From: Nonomuraea rhodomycinica | GTDB taxonomy: Bacteria > Actinomycetota > Actinomycetes > Streptosporangiales > Streptosporangiaceae | Direction: 5' to 3' | DNA: 64,000 bases | Assembly: GCF_013363995.1 (NCBI RefSeq) | Contig: NZ_JABWGO010000001.1 | Location: 1,683,222-1,747,221 of the forward strand | In this document: in pieces, positions 27,248 to 37,032 of the stretch | Layout: every line of letters begins with the position of its first letter | Numbering within the stretch: the first letter of the stretch is position 1 | The notes under the pieces: generated by a model | The model's input: only the letters and a program-made list of their open reading frames with translations | The model's database searches: none | What the model was told of the DNA's origin: nothing | Program-made: the position numbers and the translations under genes

Positions 27248-28242
27248 GCGCCCACCCGCTCCGCGAGCAGGGCGTTGATCAGGGACGCGGCGCGCTCGGC
27301 GTCGTCGACGCTGATCGCGAGGCGCCCGCCCGAGCGGTAGCCGACCACGAGGCACTCCCCGCCCCGCAGCATGATGGTGGCGTCGCCCGGCAGGCCGCGG
27401 AAGCCCCACCCGCCGACCTCGACGGGGCTGCGCGTCTCGGCCCACGCCCGCTGGACGCGGTCCAGGCGGATCCTGCGCACCGGCCAGCCGAACGGCCCGA
27501 ACCCGATCGCGAGCCCCTCCTCGGTGACCCGGGCCGTGAGCGACGAGGTGAACAGGCCGGCGGCCAGCACGATCACCAGCCCCGGCAGCACCTCGGCCGC
27601 GGTGCCGTCCCCGACCAGCCCGAGCGCCCACAGCAGGCCGAGCAGGCCCAGCCCCGTCCCCGCCGCGGCGGTCACCGCGGACAGCCACCGGTTGCCGGCG
27701 CGGCCGACCCACACGGCGCGCTGCCCCGGCCGCAGCAGCAGCTCCGGAGGCGCGCAGGCCGCGTCGCCGGGCCCGTCCGGACCGCCGCGGCGCAGGCGGG
27801 CGGCCGACACCGCCGCCGCCACGGCCGCGGCGAGCACCGCGGCCGCCTGCCAGGCGGGCAGACGCGCCTCGGTCCAGGAGGGGGCGTCCAGGTTCGCCAG
27901 CAGGGTGGTGGCGCCCATGCCGAGGAACAGCGCCGAGGAGCCCACCAGGGCGCCCCACCACCCGGCGCGGGCGCCGCGGCGCCCCGACACGGCCGGGACC
28001 ATCACGAGGAGCGTCACCCAGACGGCGGCCCAGAGCGCCACGTCCATCGTCGCGGACGCCGCCAGCGGCATCGACCGGTCAGGGCCCAGGCCGAGGTCCC
28101 AGTGGACGGCGATCGGGTCGGGCAGCCGGTGGCGCAGGAGGAGCGGTCCCGCGGCGAGGGCGACCGAGACCGTGAGGCCCCACAGCGCGGCGGTCCGGCG
28201 CGAGGGGGGTGTGAGGGCCGGGGTGTTCGTGCCGGGGTTCAT
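27244..28242 (-). CDS. DUF1648-domain membrane protein
   Basis: 332 residues. The N-terminal DUF1648 signature RLPDPIAVHWDLG precedes several helices (about 15-35, 65-83, 97-115, 131-148, 184-206 and 217-236). The C-terminal ~90 residues form a soluble domain resembling a PH-like fold. It lies between a YtrA-type GntR regulator and a CPBP protease, with ATGA overlaps on both sides. GntR plus DUF1648 gene pairs are common in Gram-positive bacteria and respond to cell-envelope stress in some; that link is inferred here. Confidence 0.85.
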   Translation of the reverse strand: MNPGTNTPALTPPSRRTAALWGLTVSVALAAGPLLLRHRLPDPIAVHWDLGLGPDRSMPLAASATMDVALWAAVWVTLLVMVPAVSGRRGARAGWWGALVGSSALFLGMGATTLLANLDAPSWTEARLPAWQAAAVLAAAVAAAVSAARLRRGGPDGPGDAACAPPELLLRPGQRAVWVGRAGNRWLSAVTAAAGTGLGLLGLLWALGLVGDGTAAEVLPGLVIVLAAGLFTSSLTARVTEEGLAIGFGPFGWPVRRIRLDRVQRAWAETRSPVEVGGWGFRGLPGDATIMLRGGECLVVGYRSGGRLAISVDDAERAASLINALLAERVGA

Positions 28243-28586
28243 GGCAGCTCCTTCAGGATGGTGATGAGGTCCTCTCGGCGGTAGCCGTGCCTCTGGGCGT
28301 CCTCCAGCAGCTCGCGGGCCCGCTGCACGAGCAGGGCGCGGCCTTCCGCGGCGCCGGCGACGCTGACGCCCCGCCCCCGCCGGAACTCCAGCAGCCCCTC
28401 GTCGCGCAGGTCGCGCAGGGCGCGCAGCACCGTGTTGGTGTTGATGCCGAGCGCCTGTGCCAGCTCGCGGGCCGGCGGCAGCCGGTCGCCGGCCGCGTAC
28501 GAGCCCTCGCCGATGGCCCGGCGGACGGCCGCCGCCACCTGTTCGTGCAGGGGACGTGTGTCGTTGAGATCGAGCGTGAGCAACAT
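28239..28586 (-). CDS. GntR-family regulator, YtrA subfamily
   Basis: 115 residues: a winged helix-turn-helix (PLHEQVAAAVRRAIGEGSY, GDRLPPARELAQALGINTNTV in two parts, then LRDLRDEGLLEFRRGRGVSV) with only a short C-terminal helical tail. That size is diagnostic of the YtrA group, which usually autoregulates its operon. It is the first gene of the GntR-DUF1648-CPBP operon. A 7-bp inverted repeat covers its start codon region. No ligand-binding domain is present. Confidence 0.93.
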   Translation of the reverse strand: MLLTLDLNDTRPLHEQVAAAVRRAIGEGSYAAGDRLPPARELAQALGINTNTVLRALRDLRDEGLLEFRRGRGVSVAGAAEGRALLVQRARELLEDAQRHGYRREDLITILKELP

Positions 28587-28609
28587 GGTGCCAATAACAC
28601 TAGCACCAT
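28585..28609. promoter_or_regulatory. Candidate autoregulatory operator of the YtrA-type regulator
   Basis: ATGGTGC (28585-28591) and GCACCAT (28603-28609) form perfect 7-bp arms around 11 bases. The site includes the regulator's start region and, on the minus strand, a possible -10 box TAGTGT. It is the only strong dyad between the regulator and the divergent pepA. Confidence 0.6.
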
Positions 28610-28646
28610 TCCTTCAACCGGTCATTGGTAGGATGAACCCCTGTTT

Positions 28647-30164
28647 GTGACTACCTCGGAACCCTCGATAGAGTCGGTTTACGTGACCACTGTGCGGCTG
28701 AACTCAGCAGATCCAGTCTCTTTCGACACCGACGCGCTGATCGTCGGGTTCCGGTCCGGCCCCGAGGCCCCCCTCCCCGTCACGGGCGCAGAGGCGCTCG
28801 ACGCCGCCTTCGGGGGCAAGCTCGCCGCCTCCCTCACCGCCGCCGGGTTCGCCGGCAAGCCGGGCGAGGTCGCCAAGGTGCCCACCTTCGGCGCCATCAC
28901 CGCCCCGCTGCTGGTCGCGGTGGGTCTGGGCGACAAGAGCGACGCAGAGACCCTGCGCCGCGCCGCCGGCGCCGCCGCCCGCTCCCTCGCTGGCACCGCC
29001 CGCGCCGCGATCGCGCTGCCCGCCGAGTCCGCCGCCGACGCCGAGGCCGTCGCCCTGGGCGCCCTGCTCGGCGCGTACGGCTTCAGCCGCTACCGCACCG
29101 GCGGCGACGCCAAGGAGCCCGTGGCCGAGCTGGAGGTGCTGTCCCCGCTCGGCGGCGAGGAGGCCGCCGGGATCGCCGGGCGGGCCACCGCGCTCGCCGA
29201 GTCGGTGTCGCTGGTACGCGACCTGGTCAACACCCCGCCCTCCGACCTGTGGCCGGCCAAGTTCGCCGAGATCGCCGAGCAGGCCGCCGCCGAGGCCGGC
29301 CTGTCGGTCGAGGTGCTCGACGAGAAGCAGCTCAAGGACGGCGGCTACGGCGGCCTCATCGGCGTCGGCCAGGGCTCGGCCAACCCGCCCCGGCTCGTCC
29401 GCCTGTCCTACACCCACCCCGAGGCCGCCAAGACGCTGGCCTTCGTCGGCAAGGGCATCACCTTCGACTCCGGCGGCCTGTCGCTCAAGCCGTCCGCGTC
29501 GATGGACTGGATGAAGTCCGACATGGGAGGCGCGGCCGCCGTCTTCGGCGCCCTGCTCGGCATCGCCCGCCTGGGCGTCCCCGTCAACGCCGTCGGCTAC
29601 CTCTGCCTGGCCGAGAACCTCCCGAGCGGCACCGCGCAGCGCCCCTCCGACGTCATCCACAGCTACAGCGGCAAGACCGTCGAGGTGCTCGACACCGACG
29701 CCGAGGGCCGCCTGGTGCTCATGGACGGCATCGCCCGCGCCGCCGAGGACTCCCCCGACCTGATCGTCGACGTGGCCACCCTCACCGGCGCGCAGATCGT
29801 CGCGCTGGGCTGGCGCACCGCCGGCGTCATGGCCAACGACGACGCCGTCAGGGAGCTCGTCGTCGAGGCCGCGACGGCCGCCGGCGAGGGCGCGTGGGGC
29901 ATGCCGCTGCCCGAGGAGCTGCGCAAGGGCCTCGACTCGCCGATCGCCGACCTCGCCAACCTCCACCCCGAGCGCTGGGGCGGCATGCTGACCGCGGCCA
30001 TCTTCCTCAAGGAGTTCGTGCCCGACGGCGTGCGCTGGGCGCACATCGACATGGCCGGCCCCGCCTTCAACAAGGGCGAGCCGTACGGCTACGTCCCCAA
30101 GGGCGGCACGGGCGCCATCACCCGCACCCTGATCGGACTCGCCGAGCGGCACGCGAGCATCTGA
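28647..30164 (+). CDS. pepA: Leucyl aminopeptidase PepA (M17)
   Basis: Di-metal cytosolic aminopeptidase, 505 residues. The catalytic C-terminal domain has GKGITFDSGGLSLKPS, SDMGGAAAVFG and the family signature NTDAEGRL (here DTDAEGRLVLMDGIARA), which supply the metal ligands and active-site Lys/Arg. The N-terminal macro-like domain spans about 1-170. GTG 28647 is the longest start, and GTG 28683 (VTTVRLNSAD) is an alternative. A TAGGAT box (28629-28634) lies 12 bases upstream. Mycobacteria also have pepB just upstream of the E2/lipB/lipA genes. Confidence 0.94.
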   Translation: MTTSEPSIESVYVTTVRLNSADPVSFDTDALIVGFRSGPEAPLPVTGAEALDAAFGGKLAASLTAAGFAGKPGEVAKVPTFGAITAPLLVAVGLGDKSDAETLRRAAGAAARSLAGTARAAIALPAESAADAEAVALGALLGAYGFSRYRTGGDAKEPVAELEVLSPLGGEEAAGIAGRATALAESVSLVRDLVNTPPSDLWPAKFAEIAEQAAAEAGLSVEVLDEKQLKDGGYGGLIGVGQGSANPPRLVRLSYTHPEAAKTLAFVGKGITFDSGGLSLKPSASMDWMKSDMGGAAAVFGALLGIARLGVPVNAVGYLCLAENLPSGTAQRPSDVIHSYSGKTVEVLDTDAEGRLVLMDGIARAAEDSPDLIVDVATLTGAQIVALGWRTAGVMANDDAVRELVVEAATAAGEGAWGMPLPEELRKGLDSPIADLANLHPERWGGMLTAAIFLKEFVPDGVRWAHIDMAGPAFNKGEPYGYVPKGGTGAITRTLIGLAERHASI

Positions 30165-30215
30165 AACAAATGAAAAGATGACGGCATCACGAACACCCCG
30201 ACAAGGAGCCTTCCT

Positions 30216-31580
30216 GTGGCCTACGACATCGTCGTCCTAGGTGGCGGCAGCGGCGGCTATGCCTGCGCGCTGAGGGCTGCCGAGCTGGGCAAGTCCGTCG
30301 CCCTGATCGAGAAGGACAAGATCGGCGGCACCTGCCTCCACCGGGGATGCATCCCCACCAAGGCTCTGCTGCACTCCGCCGAGGTCGCCGACGAGACCCG
30401 CGAGAGCGAGACGTTCGGCGTCAAGGCGCGCTTCGACGGCATCGACGTCCCCGGCGTCCACGCGTTCAAGGACAAGATCGTCAACCGCGCCTGGAAGGGC
30501 GTGCAGGGCCTGCTCAAGGCCGCGGGCGTGACGATCGTCGAGGGCGAGGGCCGCCTCGTCGGGGAGCGGGCGATCCAGGTCGGTTCCGAGGTGTACGAGG
30601 GGGCCAGCGTCGTGCTCGCCACCGGCTCCGCCCCCAAGTCACTGCCCGGTCTGGAGATCGACGGCGAGCGGATCATCACCAGCGAGCACGTGCTGACCAT
30701 GGACCACGTCCCCGCGTCCGTGGTGGTGCTGGGCGGCGGCGTGATCGGCGTCGAGCTGGCCAGCGTCTACCGCTCGTTCGGCGCCGAGGTGACGATCGTC
30801 GAGGCGCTGCCCCACCTGCTGCCCACCGAGGAGGAGTCCAGCTCCAAGCTGCTGGAGCGGGCCTTCCGCCGCCGCGGCATCAAGTACGAGCTCGGCGTCT
30901 TCTTCGACAGCGCCAAGACCACCGACACGGGCGTCGTGGTCACCCTGGCCAACGGCAAGACGCTCGACGCCGAGGTGCTGCTCGTCGCGGTCGGCCGGGG
31001 CGCGGTGTCGTCCGGCATGGGCTTCGAGGAGGCCGGCATCGCGATCGAGCGCGGGGCCGTCGTGGTCGACGAGCACTGCCGCACCTCGGTCCCCGGCGTC
31101 TACGCGATCGGCGACCTCATCCCCACCCTGCAGCTGGCGCACGCCGGCTTCGCCGAGGGCATCATGGTCGCCGAGCACATCGCCGGGCTCAACCCGCCGC
31201 CCATCGACTACGCCGGTGTCCCCCGCATCACCTACTCCGACCCCGAGGTCGCCTCGGTCGGCATCACGTCCGCGCAGGCCGCCGAGCGCGGCATGGAGAT
31301 CGTGGAGCAGGTCTACGACCTCGCGGGCAACCCGAAGAGCCAGATTCTCGGCACCGCGGGAGCGGTCAAGGTCATCGCCCAGAAGGACGGGCCCGTCGTC
31401 GGCGTCCACATGGTGGGCCGCCGCATCGGCGAGCTCGTGACCGAGGGTCAGCTGATCTACAACTGGGAGGCGCTGCCCGCAGAGGTCGCCCAGCTCATCC
31501 ACGCACACCCGACCCAGTCCGAGGCCATGGGTGAGGCGATGCTGGCACTGGCCGGCAAGCCGCTGCACGTTCACAACTAG
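30216..31580 (+). CDS. lpdA: Dihydrolipoyl dehydrogenase (E3)
   Basis: FAD enzyme that reoxidises lipoamide, 454 residues. FAD motif [16 protein letters not shown]; redox pair in [14 protein letters not shown] (Cys40, Cys45); NAD motif [13 protein letters not shown]; second FAD segment VYAIGDLI; C-terminal HPTQSE with the catalytic His431/Glu436 pair. GTG start with AAGGAG upstream. It precedes the E2 gene by 34 bases and almost certainly serves the same 2-oxoacid dehydrogenase complexes. Confidence 0.95.
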   Translation: MAYDIVVLGGGSGGYACALRAAELGKSVALIEKDKIGGTCLHRGCIPTKALLHSAEVADETRESETFGVKARFDGIDVPGVHAFKDKIVNRAWKGVQGLLKAAGVTIVEGEGRLVGERAIQVGSEVYEGASVVLATGSAPKSLPGLEIDGERIITSEHVLTMDHVPASVVVLGGGVIGVELASVYRSFGAEVTIVEALPHLLPTEEESSSKLLERAFRRRGIKYELGVFFDSAKTTDTGVVVTLANGKTLDAEVLLVAVGRGAVSSGMGFEEAGIAIERGAVVVDEHCRTSVPGVYAIGDLIPTLQLAHAGFAEGIMVAEHIAGLNPPPIDYAGVPRITYSDPEVASVGITSAQAAERGMEIVEQVYDLAGNPKSQILGTAGAVKVIAQKDGPVVGVHMVGRRIGELVTEGQLIYNWEALPAEVAQLIHAHPTQSEAMGEAMLALAGKPLHVHN

Positions 31581-31614
31581 TCCAGCCCTCATCAGAACGC
31601 GAGAGAAGATAACG

Positions 31615-33093
31615 ATGCCGGTCTCCGTACAGATGCCCCAGCTCGGCGAGAGCGTCACCGAGGGCACGGTCACCCGTTGGCTGAAGAAGGAGGGCGAGCG
31701 CGTCGAGGCCGACGAGCCGCTCCTCGAGGTGTCGACCGACAAGGTCGACACCGAGATCCCGTCGCCGTCCGCGGGTGTCATCACCAAGATCGTCGTTGCG
31801 GAGGACGAGACCGTCGAGGTCGGCGCCGAGCTGGCCATCATCGACGAGAACGGCCAGGCGGGCGGCGCCGCGCCCGCGCAGGAGGAGGCCCCGGCCCCCG
31901 CCGCGCAGCCGGAGCCGGAGCCCGCCCCGGCCTCGTCGATCCCGCAGCCCGCGCCGGCCCAGCAGGCCCCGCCGCAGCCGGCCCCGGCTCCGGCTCCGCA
32001 GGCCCAGCAGGCTCCGCCGGCTCCGGCTCCGGCCCCGGCCCCGGCCCCGGCGCCCGCCCCGGCCCCGGCTCCGCAGGCGCAGGCCCCGGCCGAGCCGGCC
32101 GCCGCGCCGTCCGGGGGCGAGAGCCCCTACGTGACGCCGCTGGTGCGCAAGCTCGCCAACGAGCACGGCGTCGACCTGGAGTCGGTCACCGGCACCGGTG
32201 TCGGCGGCCGCATCCGCAAGCAGGACGTGCTGGAGGCCGCCAAGGCGCAGCGCGAGCAGGCCGCCCCGGCCGCGGCCCAGCCGGCCGCCGCCGCTCCGGC
32301 GCCCGCGGCGCAGGCCCCGGCGGCGGCGCCGATCAGCGCGGCTCCCGAGCCGGTCGAGGTCGACACCACGCTGCGCGGCCGCACCGAGAAGATGTCGCGC
32401 CTGCGGCAGACCATGTCCAAGCGGCTGGTCGAGTCGCTGCAGACGGCGGCCCAGCTCACCACGGTCGTCGAGGTCGACGTCACGAAGATCGCGCGGCTGC
32501 GCGACCAGGCCAAGGCGGAGTTCCTGCGCCGCGAGGGCGTCAAGCTGTCGTTCATGCCGTTCTTCGAGATGGCCGCGATCGAGGCGCTCAAGCAGCACCC
32601 GAAGCTCAACGCGACGATCAACAACGAGACCATGGAGGTCACGTACTTCGACGTCGAGCACCTGGGCATCGCGGTCGACACCGAGCGCGGCCTGATCGCC
32701 GCGGTCATCAAGAACGCCGGTGACCTCAACCTCGCCGGGCTGGCCCGCAAGACGGCCGACCTGGCCGAGCGCACCCGCGCCAACAAGGTGACGCCCGACG
32801 AGATCACCGGCGGCACGTTCACGCTGACCAACACCGGCAGCCGCGGCGCCCTGTTCGACACGCCGATCCTCAACCAGCCGCAGGTCGGCATGCTGGGCAC
32901 CGGCGCCGTCGTCAAGCGTCCCGTGGTCGTCGACACGCCGGAGGGCGAGGTCATCGCGGTCCGCTCGATGGTGTACCTGGCGCTGACGTACGACCACCGC
33001 CTGGTCGACGGCGCCGACGCGGCGCGCTTCCTCACCACGGTCAAGCGCCGTCTCGAGGAGGGGCGTTTCGAGGCGCAGCTGGGTCTCGCCTGA
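31615..33093 (+). CDS. sucB: 2-oxoacid dehydrogenase complex E2 component (dihydrolipoamide acyltransferase)
   Basis: 492 residues: one lipoyl domain with the modified Lys43 in TDKVDTE; a long Ala/Pro/Gln linker (about 83-165); the E3/E1-binding domain [17 protein letters not shown] to [11 protein letters not shown]; a second Ala/Pro linker; and the acyltransferase core with [11 protein letters not shown] (His461, Asp465). Annotation pipelines usually call this family SucB. In mycobacteria the equivalent gene, beside lipB/lipA, encodes DlaT, the E2 of pyruvate dehydrogenase, so the acyl specificity is open. ATG 31615 is chosen because GAGAGAAG lies upstream; an in-frame extension to 31531 overlaps lpdA. 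Confidence 0.92.
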   Translation: MPVSVQMPQLGESVTEGTVTRWLKKEGERVEADEPLLEVSTDKVDTEIPSPSAGVITKIVVAEDETVEVGAELAIIDENGQAGGAAPAQEEAPAPAAQPEPEPAPASSIPQPAPAQQAPPQPAPAPAPQAQQAPPAPAPAPAPAPAPAPAPAPQAQAPAEPAAAPSGGESPYVTPLVRKLANEHGVDLESVTGTGVGGRIRKQDVLEAAKAQREQAAPAAAQPAAAAPAPAAQAPAAAPISAAPEPVEVDTTLRGRTEKMSRLRQTMSKRLVESLQTAAQLTTVVEVDVTKIARLRDQAKAEFLRREGVKLSFMPFFEMAAIEALKQHPKLNATINNETMEVTYFDVEHLGIAVDTERGLIAAVIKNAGDLNLAGLARKTADLAERTRANKVTPDEITGGTFTLTNTGSRGALFDTPILNQPQVGMLGTGAVVKRPVVVDTPEGEVIAVRSMVYLALTYDHRLVDGADAARFLTTVKRRLEEGRFEAQLGLA

Positions 33094-33105
33094 TTTTCCG
33101 ACAGT

Positions 33106-33134
33106 GGCCCGGACGGATTCTCTCCGTCCGGGCC
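33106..33134 (+). terminator. Terminator after the E2 gene
   Basis: A perfect 12-bp stem (33106-33117 with 33123-33134) and a five-base loop, followed by a T-rich GCTTCTTGTTTCT. It starts 13 bases after the stop codon and ends the lpdA-sucB unit. Confidence 0.9.
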
Positions 33135-33443
33135 GCTTCTTGTTTCTGGGGTCACGGCACAGCCGAGCCGGCCGCCACCCGCCGCACGGGGCCGAGGGCC
33201 TCCAGGGAGACGGCCTCTGACCGGATGATGGCGGAGCGCCCACCCCAGAAGGCGGCCGCCCCCGCGATCCCGGGCGACCACAGGGCCCCCGCCGCCGACC
33301 CGCCCTCCCACACCCCCGGAAGACGACCGCCCTCACGGACCGGTACACGGCCGCGCTCGGAAGCCCGGCATGGGCCGGCAAGGGGCGGTGTGGTGTCGGC
33401 GTGCCCGGGGGCGATTCGCGATGGTGCGGCGTAGGCTGGGCCG
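33135..33443. other. Non-coding gap between the E2 gene and the TIGR01777 gene
   Basis: About 310 bases. The open frames here have no start signals or recognisable products. The only element I can support is a leaderless-type -10 box, TAGGCT at 33432-33437, six bases before GTG 33444. Confidence 0.55.
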
Positions 33444-34337
33444 GTGATGATCATCGTGACCGGGGCGTCCGGGCTGCTGGGGAGTGCGCTGGCGGAGGCG
33501 CTGCGCGGGCGTGGGGACCGGGTGGTCGCGCTGGTGCGCCGCCCGCCCCGGGGGCCCGACGAGAGGTTCTGGGACCCCGTGGAAGGCGTGCTGGAGCCCA
33601 CCGCCCTGCAGGACGCCACCGCGGTGGTCCACCTGGCCGGGGCGCCCGTCGGCGACCGGCGCTGGAGCCCCGCCTACAAGCGCGAGCTGATCCGCAGCCG
33701 CGTCCTCGGCACCCGGACCCTCGTACGCGCCCTGGGAGAGCTGTCAGGGCCTCCTGAGGCCCTGCTGTCGGCGTCCGGGGTGGACTTCTACGGCGACACG
33801 GGCGACCGGCCGATCGACGAGAGCGCGGGCCAGGGCGAGGGGTTCCTGGCGGAGCTGTGCGGCCGGTGGGAGAAGGAGGCCCGGCAGGCCGAGGCGCTCG
33901 GGATGCGGACGGCGCAGTTGCGTACCAGCATCGCGCTGAGCCGGCGCGGCGGCGCGCTCGGCCGGATGCTGCCGATCTTCAAGGCGGGGCTGGGGGCGCC
34001 GCTCGGCTCGGGCCGGCAGTACTGGTCGTGGATCTCCGAGCCGGACTGGGTGGGCGCGGTGCTGCACGTGCTGGACCGTCCGGAGGTGTCGGGCCCGGTC
34101 AACCTGGGCTCGCCCGAGCCGGTCACCAACGAGGAGTTCACCCGCACGCTGGGCAAGGCGCTGCGCAAGGGCACGGTGCCGATGCCGGTGCCGGCGTTCG
34201 CGCTGAGCCTGGGGCTCGGCGAGTTCGCGAAGGAGGCGCTGCTGCCCAGCCATCGGCTGGTGCCCCGCAAGCTGGAGGACACCGGGTACCGCTTCGCCCA
34301 TACCCGTCTCGACGAGGCGCTGCGCGCCGTACTCTAA
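33444..34337 (+). CDS. TIGR01777-family NAD-dependent epimerase/dehydratase-like protein
   Basis: Extended SDR protein of about 297 residues. Nucleotide-binding VTGASGLLGSALAEAL, then VVHLAGAPVGDRRW and the typical LLSASGVDFYGDTGD, followed by LRTSIALSRRGGALGRMLP and the WSWISEPDWV segment, match TIGR01777 (YfcH-like). The substrate is unknown. In mycobacteria a homologue (Rv2216) lies between the E2 gene and lipB, as here. TAGGCT six bases before GTG 33444 suggests a leaderless mRNA; ATG 33447 is the alternative start. Confidence 0.9.
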   Translation: MMIIVTGASGLLGSALAEALRGRGDRVVALVRRPPRGPDERFWDPVEGVLEPTALQDATAVVHLAGAPVGDRRWSPAYKRELIRSRVLGTRTLVRALGELSGPPEALLSASGVDFYGDTGDRPIDESAGQGEGFLAELCGRWEKEARQAEALGMRTAQLRTSIALSRRGGALGRMLPIFKAGLGAPLGSGRQYWSWISEPDWVGAVLHVLDRPEVSGPVNLGSPEPVTNEEFTRTLGKALRKGTVPMPVPAFALSLGLGEFAKEALLPSHRLVPRKLEDTGYRFAHTRLDEALRAVL

Positions 34338-34463
34338 GGTGCTGTTCGTCCCTCACCAGCGGATCGGCGCGGGCGGCCGGCGCCGGAGGATCGGCGCGGC
34401 CGGGCCCGGAGCCGCCGGGCGAGGGGCCGTCGAACGCGTGAACCGGATCGGGGAGGCACCGGC

Positions 34464-35201
34464 ATGAGCAGGTCAGGGCAGTCGCACATCCTTGCCATCG
34501 GCGGTGGGTCGTTCGTGCCCACCGAGCGTCACGGCTTCCTGCAGGCGAGCCCCCTGCTGCGCTACGCCCTGGACCTGACCGGCCAGGACCGGCCACGCCT
34601 CGGGCTGCTGGCCACCGCGACGGGCGACGACTCCGACTGGCTGCTGAAGATGTACGGCGCGTTCGCGGGGTGGGACGTCGAGGTCAGCCACCTGACCGTC
34701 TTCCCGATGCCCAACGTCGCCGACCCGCGCGCGTGGATCCTGGAGCAGGACGTGATCTACGTCAGCGGCGGCAGCGTGGCCAACCTGATGGCGCTGTGGC
34801 GCCTGCACAGCCTGGACGAGGCGTTCGCGGAGGCGTGGCGGGCCGGGGTGGTGCTGTCCGGGCAGAGCGCGGGCGCGCTGTGCTGGCACGTCGGCGGCAA
34901 CACCGACTCCTTCGGTCCCGAGCTGCGGGTGTGGGCCGACGGCCTGGGCCTGCTCCCCTACTCGTGCGGGGTCCACTACGACTCCGACCCGCAGCGGCGC
35001 ACGCTGCTGCAGCGCTCGGTGGCCGACGGCGAGCTGCCCGCGGGCTACGCCGCCGACGAGGGCGTGGGGCTGCACTACGTGGGCACCGAGTTCATCCAGG
35101 CGGTCAGCACGCGGCCGGACGGCTACGCCTACCGGGTGGAGCACGACGGCGACGGCGGCGTGAAGGAGTTCAGGATCGAGCCGCGCCTGCTGACCTCCTG
35201 A
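34464..35201 (+). CDS. Peptidase E-like serine peptidase (S51 family)
   Basis: 245-residue cytosolic peptidase of the class I glutamine-amidotransferase-like fold. The nucleophile elbow is [13 protein letters not shown] (Ser in GQSAG). [12 protein letters not shown] precedes it. A His lies in [11 protein letters not shown] and an acidic residue in [11 protein letters not shown], consistent with the S51 triad. S51 peptidases cleave Asp-X dipeptides, but this subgroup's specificity is not established by sequence. The ATG is preceded by GGGGAGG. It lies between the TIGR01777 gene and lipB, which starts 14 bases later. Confidence 0.88.
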   Translation: MSRSGQSHILAIGGGSFVPTERHGFLQASPLLRYALDLTGQDRPRLGLLATATGDDSDWLLKMYGAFAGWDVEVSHLTVFPMPNVADPRAWILEQDVIYVSGGSVANLMALWRLHSLDEAFAEAWRAGVVLSGQSAGALCWHVGGNTDSFGPELRVWADGLGLLPYSCGVHYDSDPQRRTLLQRSVADGELPAGYAADEGVGLHYVGTEFIQAVSTRPDGYAYRVEHDGDGGVKEFRIEPRLLTS

Positions 35202-35215
35202 ATTACCCTTCAAGG

Positions 35216-35935
35216 GTGACGGAACGGCACAATGGACCCATGCGCCCCAGGCACGGGGTCGATGATCCCCTCGCACTCGCCATCGTCCGCCTCGGTGTCG
35301 ACGTCCCCTTCGAGCAGGCTTGGGCGCTCCAGCGCCGGGTGCACGGCAAACGGGTCGCCGGCGAGCTGACCGACACGGTGCTCCTGCTGGAGCACGCGCC
35401 CGTCTACACCGCCGGCCGCCGCGCCGCGCCGCACGAACGCCCGGCCGACGGCACACCCGTCGTGGACGTCGACCGGGGCGGGCGCGTCACCTGGCACGGC
35501 CCGGGCCAGCTCGTCGCGTACCCGATCGTGGCCGTCAGCGACGTGACGACGTACATCTGCCGGCTCGAGGAGGCGATGATCCAGATCTGCGCCGACTTCG
35601 GGGTGATCGCCCGCCGCGCGAGCGGGCGGGCCGGCGTGTGGGTGCCGGGCGATCCCGGGCTCGGACTGCCGGACCGGCAGATCGGCGCGGTCGGCATCCG
35701 GGTCACGCGCGGCGTCACGATGCACGGGTTCGCGCTCAACTGCGCCAACGACCCCCGCTGGTTCGACCGGATCGTGCCGTGCGGCGTCCCCGGCGTGGGG
35801 GTCACGTCGCTGTCGGCGGAGACGGGGCGGCGGATCGTGGTGGACGAGGTCCTGCCGATCGCCGAGAAGCGGCTGGCGGAGTCCCTGGGCATGCAGCCGT
35901 TCGACCTGCACGAAGAGGACCTTCTGCGGAGATAG
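35216..35935 (+). CDS. lipB: Octanoyltransferase LipB, with Gln at the usual catalytic Lys position
   Basis: Transfers octanoate from acyl carrier protein to lipoyl domains, the first step of lipoate synthesis. The family motif [18 protein letters not shown] is intact, and the thioester-forming Cys189 lies in [14 protein letters not shown]. The second catalytic residue, a Lys in the KxxxxGxR motif (K135 in E. coli), is replaced: [11 protein letters not shown] has Gln155 (CAG at 35678). The start GTG 35216 (239 residues) is six bases after TACCCT; ATG 35240 (231 residues) is possible. lipA follows one gene later, and the E2 substrate is encoded upstream. Confidence 0.92.
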   Translation: MTERHNGPMRPRHGVDDPLALAIVRLGVDVPFEQAWALQRRVHGKRVAGELTDTVLLLEHAPVYTAGRRAAPHERPADGTPVVDVDRGGRVTWHGPGQLVAYPIVAVSDVTTYICRLEEAMIQICADFGVIARRASGRAGVWVPGDPGLGLPDRQIGAVGIRVTRGVTMHGFALNCANDPRWFDRIVPCGVPGVGVTSLSAETGRRIVVDEVLPIAEKRLAESLGMQPFDLHEEDLLRR

Positions 35936-35994
35936 CCCCCGGCGAGCGGGAAAAGGGGGTCGCCGGGGACGGGACGGGCGTCTACGCTCGGGCC

Positions 35995-36969
35995 GTGAAG
36001 CGGTCGATCACTCTCGTCCTCGCGCTCCTCGTCCATCTGCTCACGCTCGCCTTCGTCGCGGGCGGCGTGTGGATGGCCGCCGTCAACGACGCCGACATGA
36101 TCCTCGGCTGGCTGGTGGGTGGGCTGCTGGTGGCGATCGGCGTCATGCTGCGGCCCCGGCTGGGCGGGCGGCTGCCGTCCGACGCCGAGATCCTGGACCG
36201 CGAGGCCGCCGGGGAGCTGTACGCCGCCGCCGAGCGCGTGGCCGACCGGGCCGGCGTGCCGCGTCCGCGGGCCGTGGCGGTGCGCGACCTCGACCCGCTC
36301 TCCCGCTACCTGCGGGTCGGCCCGCTGCGCAGGCCCGTGCTCGTGGTGGGGCTGCCGCTGTGGCTGGCCCTGTCGCCCCGGCAGCGGGCGGCGGCGCTGG
36401 CCCTGGCGTACGCGGAGGCCCCCACGGTCGAGGAGCTGGTCGTGGACGGCGCGCTGGCGACGCTGGCCGAGTGGCGCGGGGCGCTCCTGGGCGCCGCCCC
36501 GTCGAAGACGCGGGAGGAGGCGCAGACGAAGGTGTTCGCCTCCTCGCTCGGCGGCATGGACCACCCGGGCACCGGGTACGAGGCGGCCGGGCTGATCGGC
36601 CGGGTCATCGGCCGGGTGGTGGGCGCGCCGGTGCTGCTGGCCGAGCACGGGCTGGCCCGGCTGGCCCGCTCGGACGCCGAGCGGGTCGCGCGGCGCAAGG
36701 AGGAGCTGGCCCGGCGGGTCGTGCCGGCGGCCGAGCTGGCGGAGGTGCGGGCGATGCTGGCCGGCGGGCGCTACCTCGCGCCGATGCAGGCCGCGGCGCT
36801 GCGCGGGGAGAGCGTGCCGGCCATCCGGCAGGAGGCGCTGGGGCGGGCGTCGTCGCCGTCCTCGGACTCCGGTTCGGAGCTGCTGGGCGCGGCCGAGTCG
36901 CACCGGATCGACGACGAGCTGCTGCGGCACTACACGCGCGCGATCCGCGGGTTCGGCCTGATCAGCTAG
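35995..36969 (+). CDS. Membrane protein resembling an M48 peptidase without the zinc motif
   Basis: 324 residues. Two N-terminal helices (about 5-27 and 34-53) are followed by a soluble domain. PRPRAVAVRDLDPLSRYLRVG and RPVLVVGLPLWLALSPRQRAAALALA resemble the HtpX/M48 fold up to the active helix. Where HExxH should stand the sequence reads LALAYAEAP, so it is probably not a protease. The similarity is my reading and may be only structural. GTG 35995 is six bases after TACGCT (leaderless). It lies between lipB and lipA. Confidence 0.75.
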   Translation: MKRSITLVLALLVHLLTLAFVAGGVWMAAVNDADMILGWLVGGLLVAIGVMLRPRLGGRLPSDAEILDREAAGELYAAAERVADRAGVPRPRAVAVRDLDPLSRYLRVGPLRRPVLVVGLPLWLALSPRQRAAALALAYAEAPTVEELVVDGALATLAEWRGALLGAAPSKTREEAQTKVFASSLGGMDHPGTGYEAAGLIGRVIGRVVGAPVLLAEHGLARLARSDAERVARRKEELARRVVPAAELAEVRAMLAGGRYLAPMQAAALRGESVPAIRQEALGRASSPSSDSGSELLGAAESHRIDDELLRHYTRAIRGFGLIS

Positions 36970-37032
36970 GGCGGCCCCGCCCCGTCGCCACCCTCGCATG
37001 AGCCAGGTCCGGACGAGACGTAAGCTGGGCTG

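Noticed and set aside
31860..32110. Ala/Pro-rich stretch in the E2 gene as a mobile or variable repeat
   Set aside because: Such linkers are normal flexible hinges between lipoyl and binding domains of E2 proteins.
33152..33619. Minus-strand open frame in the gap after the E2 gene
   Set aside because: It overlaps the TIGR01777 gene antisense, is low-complexity and has no ribosome binding site.
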